A stretch of DNA of 50,147 nucleotides from Bacillota bacterium. GTDB taxonomy: Bacteria; Bacillota; Bacilli; Paenibacillales; Paenibacillaceae. The position numbers were made by a program, and so were the translations under genes. The DNA is taken from contig JAEWJS010000002.1 of assembly GCA_023386495.1 (NCBI GenBank), positions 1 through 50,147 of the forward strand, read 5' to 3'. The notes under the pieces were generated by a model that had not been told where the DNA came from, searched no databases, and saw nothing but the letters and a program-made list of their open reading frames with translations. This document shows, piece after piece, positions 32,700-41,108 of this stretch (position 1 is the first letter of the stretch; every line of letters starts with the position of its first letter).

Positions 32700-34028
32700 A
32701 TGACGGAAAGAGTCAAAGTGGTCACGCTCGGCTGCGAGAAGAATCTCGTCGATTCGGAAATCATGTCCGGGCTTATACATGGCAGAGGCTACGAGCTGGT
32801 AGAGGCGCCCGAGGAAGCGACGGTTATCATCGTCAATACTTGCGGTTTCATCGATGCGGCCAAGGAAGAGTCGGTCAATACGATTCTGGACATGGCAGAC
32901 TTGAAGGAGACCGGCAGACTGAAGGCACTCATCGTATCCGGCTGCTTGACGCAGCGGTACAAGCAGCAGCTCATGGAAGAAATGCCCGAGATCGACGGCA
33001 TCGTCGGTACCGGGGATTTTCATAATATTACGGATGTCGTAGACGAAGCGCTGCGCGGGAAGAAGCCGGTCAAAGTGGGCAATCCCGTGTTCGATTACGA
33101 GCAGGCGCTGCCACGAATGACGTCTACCCCGCGTTACACGGCTTACGTGAAGATCGCGGAAGGCTGCGACAATGCCTGCACGTTCTGCAGCATCCCGATC
33201 ATGCGCGGCAAGTTCCGGAGCCGTTCAATCGAATCGATCGTGGCCGAGGTTACGCAGCTTGCTTCGCAAGGCGTGCGCGAGGTCAGCTTGATCGCGCAGG
33301 ATTCGACGAATTACGGGACGGATCTGTACGACAAGTTCATGCTGCCGGAGCTGCTCAACCGGGTCAGCGAGGTTGAAGGGCTGGCATGGGTGCGGCTTCA
33401 TTACGCCTATCCCGGCTTCTTCACGGACGAACTGATCGAGACGATCGCATCGAACTCGAAGATCTGCAAGTATATCGACATGCCGCTGCAGCACAGCGAG
33501 GATTCGATCCTGAAGCGGATGAGACGGCCGGGCCGCCAGCGCGATTCGCGCGAGCTCATCGCGAAGATTCGCGCCCGCATGCCGGAAGCGGCGATCCGTA
33601 CCTCGATCATCGTCGGTTTCCCCGGCGAGACGGAAGAGGACTTCGAGCGGCTGTGCGACTTCGTGCGCGAGATGAAGTTCGACCGGCTGGGCGTTTTCTC
33701 CTATTCATGCGAAGAGGATACGCCGGCTTCCCGACTGCCGGACCAAGTACCGGATGACGTGAAGGAATTCCGCGCCAATACGCTGATGGAGATTCAACGC
33801 GAGGTCGCGAAGGATCTCGGCAGCAAATACATCGGCAAGACGATCGAGGTGCTCGTAGAGCGCTATGACGGCCGGAGCGACGTCTACATCGGACGGTCGC
33901 CGTACGATGCGCCGGAAATCGACGGAGAAGTTTTCATCAGCGGCTGCACGCCTGAGATCGGCGAGATTCAGAAGGTTCGCATCACGCATGCATACGAATT
34001 CGATCTGTCAGGGGAGGGAGTCGCTTGA
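32700..34028 (+). CDS. rimO: Ribosomal protein S12 methylthiotransferase RimO
   Basis: RimO adds a methylthio group to an Asp of ribosomal protein S12 by radical SAM chemistry. The 442-residue protein has the UPF0004 domain with VTLGCEKNLVDSEIM and Cys residues in NTCGF and SGCLTQ. The radical SAM domain has GCDNACTFCSIP (CxxxCxxC), and a TRAM domain sits at the C-terminus. KNLVDSE marks RimO rather than MiaB, whose own gene is at 45890. It overlaps pgsA by 4 bp. Confidence 0.94.
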   Translation: MTERVKVVTLGCEKNLVDSEIMSGLIHGRGYELVEAPEEATVIIVNTCGFIDAAKEESVNTILDMADLKETGRLKALIVSGCLTQRYKQQLMEEMPEIDGIVGTGDFHNITDVVDEALRGKKPVKVGNPVFDYEQALPRMTSTPRYTAYVKIAEGCDNACTFCSIPIMRGKFRSRSIESIVAEVTQLASQGVREVSLIAQDSTNYGTDLYDKFMLPELLNRVSEVEGLAWVRLHYAYPGFFTDELIETIASNSKICKYIDMPLQHSEDSILKRMRRPGRQRDSRELIAKIRARMPEAAIRTSIIVGFPGETEEDFERLCDFVREMKFDRLGVFSYSCEEDTPASRLPDQVPDDVKEFRANTLMEIQREVAKDLGSKYIGKTIEVLVERYDGRSDVYIGRSPYDAPEIDGEVFISGCTPEIGEIQKVRITHAYEFDLSGEGVA

Positions 34029-34600
34029 ACCTCGCCAACCGCATTACGTTAGTCCGCATCTTTCTGGTACCGATCATCATGTTTTTCCTCTTAATCCAAT
34101 TGGACCTCGAGCCGATTCATTTTGAGGATTTCTCGATTACGTACAACCAGATCGTAGCGGCACTTATCTTCATTATCGCGGCTAGCACGGACGGATTAGA
34201 CGGCTACATCGCACGCAAGAACAAGCAAGTGACGAATCTGGGCAAGCTTCTCGATCCGCTGGCGGATAAGCTGCTGGTCGCCGCAGTGCTGATCTCGCTC
34301 GTCGAGATGGATAAGGTGGATGCTTGGATCGTGATCGTGATCATCAGCCGCGAGTTCGCGGTAACCGGGCTGCGGCAAGTGGCGCTGCTCGAAGGCAGCG
34401 TCATTGCCGCCAGCAAGTGGGGCAAGTGGAAGACGGCGGTTCAGATCACGATGATTATCGCGCTGCTTCTGAACAATTTCCCGTTCGCGCTCTTCGACAT
34501 TCCGTTCGACCTTATCGCGAGCTGGGCGGCGGCGTTAATTACGGTCTATTCGGGCGTCGACTATTTCGTCAAGAACAAGAATATTATACCTGTGCAGTAG
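34025..34600 (+). CDS. pgsA: CDP-diacylglycerol-glycerol-3-phosphate 3-phosphatidyltransferase
   Basis: PgsA makes phosphatidylglycerol phosphate in the membrane, the committed step to phosphatidylglycerol and cardiolipin. The 191-residue protein has several membrane helices and the CDP-alcohol phosphotransferase motif DGxxAR(x8)GxxxDxxxD, seen as DGLDGYIAR and GKLLDPLADK. The TTG start at 34025 overlaps the rimO stop by 4 bp. PgsA lies just before cinA-recA in B. subtilis as well. Confidence 0.95.
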   Translation: MNLANRITLVRIFLVPIIMFFLLIQLDLEPIHFEDFSITYNQIVAALIFIIAASTDGLDGYIARKNKQVTNLGKLLDPLADKLLVAAVLISLVEMDKVDAWIVIVIISREFAVTGLRQVALLEGSVIAASKWGKWKTAVQITMIIALLLNNFPFALFDIPFDLIASWAAALITVYSGVDYFVKNKNIIPVQ

Positions 34601-34614
34601 CGCATGACAGGCCG

Positions 34615-34646
34615 AACATCATTCCTTCACCGGAATGATGTTTTTT
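34615..34646 (+). terminator. Intrinsic terminator after pgsA
   Basis: AACATCATTCC at 34615-34625 is a perfect inverted repeat of GGAATGATGTT at 34632-34642, followed by T4. Confidence 0.92.
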
Positions 34647-34694
34647 GTAGACGATCGGATAACGGTCGAGGAGAATCGAGGAGGGAACCAAGCC

Positions 34695-35945
34695 ATGAGA
34701 GCGGAAATCATCGCGGTCGGCACCGAGCTGCTGCTCGGCCAGATCGTCAATACGAACGCACAGTACTTGTCCCAGGGGCTCGCTGCAATCGGAATCGACG
34801 TGTATTTCCAGACCGTAGTCGGCGACAACGAGCAGCGCCTGCGGCATGCGATCGAGATTGCGCGGGGGAGGGCGGATATTCTGATCTTCACGGGCGGCCT
34901 CGGGCCGACCCAGGACGATCTGACCAAGGATGCGCTCGCCGCCTACCTCGGGCGCAGGCTGGTGCTGCACGAGCCGTCGATGGCCAAGATTGAGCAAATG
35001 TTCGCATCACGCGGCATTCATATGGTGGAGAGCAATCGGCGGCAAGCGCTGATGCTGGAGGATTGCGACCCGCTTCCGAACCGGACGGGGCTGGCTGTCG
35101 GGAACGCGCTGGCAGAGGGCGGCACGCGCTACATTCTGCTGCCGGGACCTCCGCGAGAGATGAAGCCGATGTTCGACGGTCCGGCTAAAGAATGGCTCCG
35201 CGCACAGCTCGGCGATCGCGATCCGCTCTTCTCGCGCGTACTGCGATTCGCCGGCATCGGCGAATCCGCGCTGGAGGATGCGCTCCTCGGCTTGATCGAC
35301 AGCCAATCCGACCCGACGATCGCCCCGTATGCCAAGGAAGGGGAGGTCGCGATCCGCATCTCGACGAAGGCTCGGGACGCGGCAGAGGCCGATCGGCGGA
35401 TCGACGAGACGGTTGCCCGCGTCGAGGAGCTGGTCGGGCAGTTCATCTACGCCCGCGAGGACGTGCCGATCGAGCAGGCGGTCATTGCGAAGCTGCGTAA
35501 TCTGGACAGGACGGCCGCGGCGGCCGAGAGCTGCACAGGCGGGTTGCTGGCTGAGCTGCTGACGGACGTCATCGGCAGCAGCAACGCCTTCGCGGGCGGC
35601 GTCGTGACGTACACCAATGCAATGAAGCACGCGCTGCTCGGCATCCCGCTCGCGCAGCTCGAGGGTCCGGGAGCGCCGGGGGCGATTAGCCGGGAGACGG
35701 CTGCCGCGATGGCGGAACGCGTGATGAACATCGCAGGCAGCGATTACGGCATCTCGACGACCGGCGTCGCGGGACCTGCGACCTCGGAGGGCAAGCCGGT
35801 CGGGCTGGTGTACATCGCGATCGCCGAGCGGGGGAGACCGACGGACGTGCATGAGCTTCAGTTGTCCGGCGGCCGGTCCATGATTCGGATCCGCGCGGCG
35901 AAGCAAGCGCTGTACTGGCTATGGCGGGCCATTGACAGAATATGA
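34695..35945 (+). CDS. cinA: CinA-family competence/damage-inducible protein
   Basis: The 416-residue protein has an N-terminal MoaB-like molybdopterin-binding domain (AEIIAVGTELLLGQIVNTN; FTGGLGPTQDD) that in related proteins acts as a nicotinamide-nucleotide or ADP-ribose pyrophosphatase. The C-terminal CinA domain shows AAESCTGGLLAELLTD and the Thr/Gly-rich GISTTGVAGPATSEGK, known for NMN deamidase. The frame is open upstream to 34635, but ATG 34695 follows GAGGAGGG. In many bacteria cinA and recA are linked and co-expressed in competence. Here recA has its own promoter. Confidence 0.93.
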   Translation: MRAEIIAVGTELLLGQIVNTNAQYLSQGLAAIGIDVYFQTVVGDNEQRLRHAIEIARGRADILIFTGGLGPTQDDLTKDALAAYLGRRLVLHEPSMAKIEQMFASRGIHMVESNRRQALMLEDCDPLPNRTGLAVGNALAEGGTRYILLPGPPREMKPMFDGPAKEWLRAQLGDRDPLFSRVLRFAGIGESALEDALLGLIDSQSDPTIAPYAKEGEVAIRISTKARDAAEADRRIDETVARVEELVGQFIYAREDVPIEQAVIAKLRNLDRTAAAAESCTGGLLAELLTDVIGSSNAFAGGVVTYTNAMKHALLGIPLAQLEGPGAPGAISRETAAAMAERVMNIAGSDYGISTTGVAGPATSEGKPVGLVYIAIAERGRPTDVHELQLSGGRSMIRIRAAKQALYWLWRAIDRI

Positions 35946-35962
35946 CGAAATCGTGAACAGTG

Positions 35963-35992
35963 TTGTAAATATAGACCATTTGCGCTTATAAT
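35963..35992 (+). promoter_or_regulatory. Promoter upstream of a short hairpin, ahead of recA
   Basis: TTGTAA at 35963-35968, an 18-bp spacer and TATAAT at 35987-35992. The predicted start near 36000 is directly followed by a terminator-like hairpin (36010-36043). Confidence 0.6.
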
Positions 35993-36009
35993 GGGGAAGA
36001 TAACGGAAG

Positions 36010-36043
36010 AACCGTAGCGAAGATTACTTTGCTGCGGTTTTTT
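36010..36043 (+). terminator. Terminator or attenuator between cinA and recA
   Basis: A 13-bp stem, AACCGTAGCGAAG at 36010-36022 with CTTTGCTGCGGTT at 36027-36039 allowing G-U pairs, has an ATTA loop and a T-run after it. It can end transcripts from cinA and from the promoter only about 20 bp upstream. Confidence 0.8.
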
Positions 36044-36090
36044 ATGTTTATTGGGGCAGTGGACTTCTGGACACCCTCCAGAAAAAAATG

Positions 36091-36104
36091 CGAATGTATG
36101 TTCG
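36091..36104 (+). promoter_or_regulatory. LexA (SOS) box of recA
   Basis: CGAATGTATGTTCG differs by one base from the Gram-positive LexA consensus CGAAC-N4-GTTCG. It lies just upstream of the recA -35 (TTGGCA at 36114), the usual place for DNA-damage control. Confidence 0.85.
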
Positions 36105-36113
36105 AAAAAAAGC

Positions 36114-36142
36114 TTGGCAACCATCTTGAAATGGTTTAGAAT
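36114..36142 (+). promoter_or_regulatory. Promoter of recA
   Basis: TTGGCA at 36114-36119, 17-bp spacer and TAGAAT at 36137-36142, close to the LexA box. Confidence 0.75.
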
Positions 36143-36173
36143 GAAAACATATCGGAAAAGGGATGTGGTTCTG

Positions 36174-37226
36174 TTGGCAGATCGTCGCGCCGCACTAGAG
36201 ATGGCATTGCGCCAGATCGAGAAACAATTCGGTAAAGGTTCGATTATGAAGCTAGGCGAGCATGCAGGCATGCAGGTTGAGACTGTGCCAAGCGGATCGC
36301 TCGCATTAGATATTGCTCTGGGCATAGGCGGCCTGCCTCGCGGCCGCGTCATCGAAGTATACGGACCGGAATCATCCGGTAAGACGACTGTTGCGCTGCA
36401 CGCAATCGCGGAAGTTCAGCGTATCGGCGGACAAGCGGCGTTCATTGACGCCGAGCATGCGCTCGACCCGCTGTACGCAAGCAAGCTTGGCGTCAACATC
36501 GACGAACTGCTCCTTTCCCAGCCGGACACCGGCGAACAGGCATTGGAGATCGCGGAGGCGCTGGTGCGCAGCGGCGCGGTCGATATCATCGTGGTGGACT
36601 CCGTCGCGGCACTCGTGCCGAAGGCAGAGATCGAGGGCGATATGGGCGACTCGCACGTCGGCCTTCAGGCGCGTCTGATGTCGCAGGCGCTCCGGAAGCT
36701 ATCCGGCGCGATCAGCAAGTCGAAGACGATCGCGATCTTCATCAACCAGCTTCGCGAGAAGGTCGGCGTTATGTTCGGCAACCCGGAGACGACTCCCGGC
36801 GGCCGCGCATTGAAGTTCTACTCGAGCGTGCGTCTGGACGTTCGCCGCATCGAGACGATCAAGCAAGGCAATGACATGGTCGGCAACCGGACACGGATCA
36901 AGGTCGTGAAGAACAAAGTAGCGCCTCCGTTCAAGCAGGCTGAGATCGATATCATGTACGGCGAAGGCATTTCGAAGGAAGGCAGCTTGATCGATATCGG
37001 CACCGAGCTCGATATCGTGCAGAAGAGCGGCGCATGGTTCTCCTTCGACGGCGAACGGTTAGGTCAAGGCCGCGAGAATGCGAAGCAGTACTTGAAGGAT
37101 CATCCGAATGTCGCTGACGTGATCGAGAAGCAGATTCGCGCTGCGAGCAGCTTGTCCGTGGACGCGAACCCGGCTACGTTCAGCCAGGACGACGAGGATG
37201 AGGACGAGTTTAACGAGCTAGACTAA
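36174..37226 (+). CDS. recA: Recombinase RecA
   Basis: RecA drives homologous recombination and triggers LexA self-cleavage. The 350-residue protein starts MADRRAALEMAL and shows Walker A GPESSGKTT (residues 64-72), FIDAEHALDP and the MSQALRKLSG and NQLREKVGVMFGNPET regions. It ends in an acidic Glu/Asp tail. The TTG start at 36174 fits the conserved N-terminus and a weak AAAAGGG site; GTG 36165 is too near that site. The open frame extends upstream to 36051 but that part overlaps the promoter and is not coding. Confidence 0.97.
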   Translation: MADRRAALEMALRQIEKQFGKGSIMKLGEHAGMQVETVPSGSLALDIALGIGGLPRGRVIEVYGPESSGKTTVALHAIAEVQRIGGQAAFIDAEHALDPLYASKLGVNIDELLLSQPDTGEQALEIAEALVRSGAVDIIVVDSVAALVPKAEIEGDMGDSHVGLQARLMSQALRKLSGAISKSKTIAIFINQLREKVGVMFGNPETTPGGRALKFYSSVRLDVRRIETIKQGNDMVGNRTRIKVVKNKVAPPFKQAEIDIMYGEGISKEGSLIDIGTELDIVQKSGAWFSFDGERLGQGRENAKQYLKDHPNVADVIEKQIRAASSLSVDANPATFSQDDEDEDEFNELD

Positions 37227-37266
37227 TGCTGCGCCGCTAGGGGCATCGGTATCGATTCTATCCGCA

Positions 37267-37298
37267 GGGCACCTTTCTTAACAGAAGGTGCCTTTTTT
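37267..37298 (+). terminator. Intrinsic terminator after recA
   Basis: GGCACCTT at 37268-37275 pairs with AAGGTGCC at 37285-37292, followed by a T6 run. Confidence 0.88.
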
Positions 37299-37317
37299 GC
37301 AGACAAGGAGGCGTGCT

Positions 37318-37986
37318 ATGAATTACACAGTCGTATCGATCGAGCGGCACGCGAAGCAGAGAGGCCGTTATCTCGTCCATCTGGACAGTGCTGACGGACC
37401 GTCGACGCTCAATGTGCATGAAGACACGCTCGTCCGCTTCAGGCTCGTAAGAGACGCCGTGCTGGACGCCACAGAGCTTGTCCATATCGAAGCGGCGGAC
37501 GGCAAGCACCGCGCCTATGCGGCAGCTCTCGCATACTTAGGCGCCAAGCCGCGCACGCGCAAGGAGATCGAGCGCTATCTTGCCCGCAAGGAGCTGGACG
37601 AAGAGGCGATCCGGGAGACCGCTGACAGGCTGGAGCGCGAGCGTTACATCGACGATACCGATTATGCGCAGGCCTTCGCCAAGCAGCGGGCCGGACATGC
37701 GAAGGGCAGGCTGCTAATCAGGCAGGAGCTTCAGCAGCGAGGCATCGACAGACAGGCGGCCGCGGAAGCGATTGACGCGCTTGACCCGGAAGCCGAGCAG
37801 GCAGCGGCGTTGAAGGCCGCAAGCAAAAAGTGGAAGCTGCTGAAGGGAGAGCCGAACGAACGGCGCCATAAGCTGGCTCAGTTTTTGATGCGGAGAGGCT
37901 ATACCGGCGAGATCATCCGCGAAGCGATTCGTTCGGTTACGCAGGATCAGGAGCCGCTCGATGATGGAACGTGGCTTGACAACTGA
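37318..37986 (+). CDS. recX: Regulatory protein RecX
   Basis: RecX binds the RecA filament and controls its activity. The 222-residue protein has the three-helix repeats of the family, for example ALAYLGAKPRTRKEIERYLARK, LERERYIDDTDYAQAFAK and KLAQFLMRRGYTGEIIREAI. ATG 37318 follows AAGGAGG. It lies directly downstream of recA but behind a terminator, so it may be expressed at a lower level. RecX adjacent to recA is common in many bacteria. Confidence 0.93.
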   Translation: MNYTVVSIERHAKQRGRYLVHLDSADGPSTLNVHEDTLVRFRLVRDAVLDATELVHIEAADGKHRAYAAALAYLGAKPRTRKEIERYLARKELDEEAIRETADRLERERYIDDTDYAQAFAKQRAGHAKGRLLIRQELQQRGIDRQAAAEAIDALDPEAEQAAALKAASKKWKLLKGEPNERRHKLAQFLMRRGYTGEIIREAIRSVTQDQEPLDDGTWLDN

Positions 37987-38005
37987 TTTTGCATAAAGAT
38001 AAAAT
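37976..38005 (+). promoter_or_regulatory. Promoter of rny
   Basis: A perfect TTGACA at 37976-37981 overlaps the recX end, with TAAAAT at 38000-38005 at an 18-bp spacer. A leader of about 150 nt precedes the gene. Confidence 0.6.
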
Positions 38006-38160
38006 AAATCTGTATTCCTTCCTTTCGAATGAATTTTCCTTCCAAAAATTGATTCGAATCGATCATTCTCGACATGAAACGTAAGATCGGTCTAAAAGCC
38101 GGCTAAAAACCGAATACGATCCTAAGCTTTTGCTTTGGTGACAACGAGGAGGTGAGAAAG

Positions 38161-39705
38161 ATGAACGACGCTGTAATCTGGATCCCGATCGTTCTCGTTG
38201 TTGGCGCGATTTTCTTTGGGGTAGGTTATAAGGTTCGAAAGTCGATTGCCGAAGCCAAAATTTCCAGTGCGGAGCAAGCTGCCAGTCAGATTGTTGAAAA
38301 CGCTAAAAAAGAAGCGGACGCGCTAAAGAAGGAGACCGTGCTCGAAGCAAAAGACGAGGTCCATAAGCTCCGCGCAGAAGCCGAGCGGGAAACCCGCGAA
38401 CGCCGCAATGAAATCCAGCGGCAAGAAAGACGGCTTCAGCAAAAAGAGGAATCATTGGACAAGAAGCTCGAAGCACTAGAACGCAAAGAAGAACAGGTAG
38501 CCAACAAAGAGAAACGGATCGAGGAAACGCAGGAGCAAATTGATTCGATCTATAAACAGCAGATCCAAGAGTTGGAGCGGATCTCCAACCTGTCTATGGA
38601 GGATGCAAGGCAGATCATTCTCACGAACGTCGAGCAAGAAGTGCGTCATGAGACTGCTCAGATGATCAAAGAGCTGGAACAGCAGGCGAAGGAAGAAGCC
38701 GACAAGAAAGCTCGCGACATCATCTCGCTCGCCATTCAGCGCTGTGCCGCTGACCACGTAGCCGAAACGACGGTATCCGTCGTGTCGCTGCCGAACGAGG
38801 AAATGAAGGGACGCATTATCGGTCGCGAAGGCCGCAACATCCGCGCGCTCGAAACATTGACCGGTATCGATCTAATTATCGACGATACACCGGAAGCGGT
38901 CATCTTGTCCGGATTCGATCCGATTCGCCGCGAAATCGCGCGTACCTCGCTTGAGAAACTCGTTGCGGACGGCCGTATCCACCCGGCACGCATCGAGGAA
39001 ATGGTAGAGAAATCGCGTAAAGAAGTGGATGAGCGGATTCGCGAATACGGCGAGCAAGCTACCTTCGAGGTTGGCGTGCATGGCCTGCATCCTGACCTGA
39101 TCAAGATCCTGGGCCGTCTTCGCTATCGGACAAGCTATGGACAGAACGTGCTGAAGCACTCGATGGAGGTCGCTTACTTGACCGGCCTCATGGCAGCCGA
39201 GCTGGGCGAGGACGTTACGCTCGCGCGTCGTGCAGGACTCTTGCACGATATCGGCAAAGCGCTCGACCACGAGGTAGAGGGCTCGCACGTCGAGATTGGC
39301 GTCGAGCTGGCTAAGAAGTACAAAGAGCATCCGGTCGTCATCAACAGTATCGCGTCGCATCACGGCGATACCGATGCGACTTCGGTTATCGCGATGCTCG
39401 TCGGCGCGGCTGACGCGTTGTCTGCAGCACGTCCCGGCGCACGCCGCGAGACGCTCGAGACGTATATCAAGCGTCTGGAGAAGCTGGAGGCCATCTCGGA
39501 ATCGTTCGACGGCGTAGAGAAATCGTACGCAATCCAAGCGGGACGCGAAGTTCGCGTCATGGTACAACCGGAGAAGGTCGACGATACGGAGGCTTTCCGA
39601 CTCGCGCGCGACATTACGAAGAAGATCGAGAGCGAGCTGGACTATCCGGGCCATATCAAGGTAACGGTTATCCGCGAGACACGCGCAGTGGAATACGCAA
39701 AATAA
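38161..39705 (+). CDS. rny: Ribonuclease Y
   Basis: RNase Y is the main membrane-bound endoribonuclease starting mRNA decay in Firmicutes. The 514-residue protein has an N-terminal membrane helix (WIPIVLVVGAIFFGVGY) and a long charged coiled coil (about 30-200). A KH domain follows around GRIIGREGRNIRALETLTG, and then an HD domain with HSMEVAYLTG and LLHDIGKALDHE, which is the metal site. ATG 38161 lies about 8 nt after GGAGGTGAG; GTG 38152 is part of that site. In B. subtilis (ymdA) it also precedes ymdB. Confidence 0.97.
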   Translation: MNDAVIWIPIVLVVGAIFFGVGYKVRKSIAEAKISSAEQAASQIVENAKKEADALKKETVLEAKDEVHKLRAEAERETRERRNEIQRQERRLQQKEESLDKKLEALERKEEQVANKEKRIEETQEQIDSIYKQQIQELERISNLSMEDARQIILTNVEQEVRHETAQMIKELEQQAKEEADKKARDIISLAIQRCAADHVAETTVSVVSLPNEEMKGRIIGREGRNIRALETLTGIDLIIDDTPEAVILSGFDPIRREIARTSLEKLVADGRIHPARIEEMVEKSRKEVDERIREYGEQATFEVGVHGLHPDLIKILGRLRYRTSYGQNVLKHSMEVAYLTGLMAAELGEDVTLARRAGLLHDIGKALDHEVEGSHVEIGVELAKKYKEHPVVINSIASHHGDTDATSVIAMLVGAADALSAARPGARRETLETYIKRLEKLEAISESFDGVEKSYAIQAGREVRVMVQPEKVDDTEAFRLARDITKKIESELDYPGHIKVTVIRETRAVEYAK

Positions 39706-39726
39706 TCGCCCTGACAGGGCAGAATG

Positions 39727-39760
39727 AAAAGTGGCTGGTTGACAGCCGCTTTTCTTTTTT
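39727..39760 (+). terminator. Intrinsic terminator after rny
   Basis: AAAAGTGGCT at 39727-39736 pairs, with one G-U, with AGCCGCTTTT at 39744-39753, with a T-run after it. Confidence 0.85.
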
Positions 39761-39774
39761 AGATAGAGGGGGTT

Positions 39775-40578
39775 ATGAAGGAAGTGAAAGTATTATTCAT
39801 CGGCGACATTGTCGGCAATACCGGGCGCAGCGCGCTCAAGCAGGTGCTGCCGTCGCTCAAGAGCAAGCACAATCCTCATCTGATCATCGTGAACGGCGAG
39901 AATGCCGCAGCAGGCAGGGGAATCACGGGGCCGATCGCACGCGAATTTTTCGAGCTTGGCGTGCACGGCATTACGATGGGCAATCATACGTGGGATAACA
40001 AGGATATATTCGAATGGATCGATGACGAGCCGCGGCTTGTCCGACCGGCCAACTATCCGCCCGGCGCACCCGGCCAAGGCAGCACCGTTATTCGGGCAAA
40101 CGGCAAAACATTAGGATTGATCAATTTGCAGGGCAGAACCTTCCTGCCGCCGATCGATTGTCCGTTCCGGAAGGCGGATGAATTGATCGAGGAGCTGCAA
40201 GAGCATACATCTTGCATCTTCGTGGATTTTCATGCAGAAGCGACATCGGAAAAAATCGCCATGGGCTGGTATTTGGATGGCCGAGCTTCCGTCGTCGTAG
40301 GGACGCATACCCATGTGCAGACCAATGACGAGACGATACTGCCTGGCGGTACCGCGTATTTGACGGATTCCGGCATGGTAGGCTCCAAGGAGGGCGTACT
40401 CGGCATGCAGCGGGATGCCGTGGAGCATCGATTCCTGACCCAGCTGCCGGCACGTTTCACGGTTGACGAAGGAAAATGGCATTTTCACGGGCTGCTGGCC
40501 GAGCTGGACGAGTCTTCCGGCCGCGCGACGTCGATTAAGAAGATCCGGCTGACCGAAGACGAATGGCTGCTCATGTAA
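39775..40578 (+). CDS. ymdB: YmdB-family metallophosphoesterase
   Basis: A 267-residue dinuclear metal phosphodiesterase. B. subtilis YmdB hydrolyses cyclic nucleotides in vitro and is needed for biofilm and nanotube-related phenotypes. Motifs: LFIGDIVGNTGR, IVNGENAAAGRG, GNHTWDNKDI, FVDFHAEATSEK and VVGTHTHVQT. ATG 39775 follows AGAGGGGG; a GTG 9 nt later could also start the protein. It is right after rny as in Bacillus. Confidence 0.92.
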   Translation: MKEVKVLFIGDIVGNTGRSALKQVLPSLKSKHNPHLIIVNGENAAAGRGITGPIAREFFELGVHGITMGNHTWDNKDIFEWIDDEPRLVRPANYPPGAPGQGSTVIRANGKTLGLINLQGRTFLPPIDCPFRKADELIEELQEHTSCIFVDFHAEATSEKIAMGWYLDGRASVVVGTHTHVQTNDETILPGGTAYLTDSGMVGSKEGVLGMQRDAVEHRFLTQLPARFTVDEGKWHFHGLLAELDESSGRATSIKKIRLTEDEWLLM

Positions 40579-40645
40579 GGGATGTTAAAAATAGGCGAAA
40601 GTTGTCGCGCAATTCGGAAAAGTTAGTGAAATGACGCATTAAGCA

Positions 40646-40674
40646 GCAGGAATTTTCTGTCCCCTCGCGAATAT
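40646..40674 (+). promoter_or_regulatory. Sigma-H promoter of spoVS
   Basis: GCAGGAATT at 40646-40654 matches the sigma-H -35 (RnAGGAwWW). GAATAT at 40669-40674 gives the -10 core, with an 11-bp gap to the nnnGAAT block. B. subtilis spoVS is sigma-H dependent. Confidence 0.7.
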
Positions 40675-40720
40675 GATGAGTAGTGGATTCCATCCATCAT
40701 TCCCCGAGGAGGTACTTTCT

Positions 40721-40981
40721 ATGGAGGTATTAAAAGTTTCAGCAAAGTCCAATCCAAATTCTGTTGCAGGGGCGCTGGCGGGGGTGTTGCGCGAACGAGG
40801 CGCTGCCGAGCTGCAGGCAATCGGGGCAGGCGCATTGAATCAAGCGATCAAGGCCGTAGCGATTGCGAGAGGCTTCGTTGCGCCAAGCGGGGTGGATCTG
40901 ATCTGCATTCCGGCCTTCACGGATATCGTTATCGATGGGGAAGATCGTACGGCCATTAAATTGATCGTTGAGCCGCGTTAA
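40721..40981 (+). CDS. spoVS: Stage V sporulation protein S
   Basis: SpoVS (86 residues) is an Alba-like small protein needed for late sporulation and also linked to cell division control. The core is MEVLKVSAKSNPNSVAGALAG, then GAGALNQAIKAVAIARGF and LICIPAFTDIVIDGEDRTAI. The frame opens at 40673, but ATG 40721 follows GAGGAGG and matches homologues. It is a stand-alone gene behind a sigma-H promoter. Confidence 0.96.
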   Translation: MEVLKVSAKSNPNSVAGALAGVLRERGAAELQAIGAGALNQAIKAVAIARGFVAPSGVDLICIPAFTDIVIDGEDRTAIKLIVEPR

Positions 40982-41024
40982 TCCACGCCGCGGCCACAAG
41001 GATAGCAGCACATTCGGCATACAT

Positions 41025-41054
41025 GACCTGTTTATTTCGAGGCAGGTCTTTTTT
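41025..41054 (+). terminator. Intrinsic terminator after spoVS
   Basis: GACCTG at 41025-41030 pairs with CAGGTC at 41043-41048, followed by T6. Confidence 0.75.
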
Positions 41055-41108
41055 GTTGCGTCCAAATGCGGGATGGTACGTATAAGAGAGGGGAGTGAAG
41101 CAATCTTG

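Noticed and set aside
36070..36088. Terminator before recA (TTCTGGA...TCCAGAA)
   Set aside because: The hairpin is followed by A rather than T on the + strand, and on the - strand the T-run comes before the stem, so it is not an intrinsic terminator in either direction.
36051..36173. N-terminal extension of RecA
   Set aside because: It would cover the LexA box and the promoter, and RecA homologues begin near MADRRAAL.
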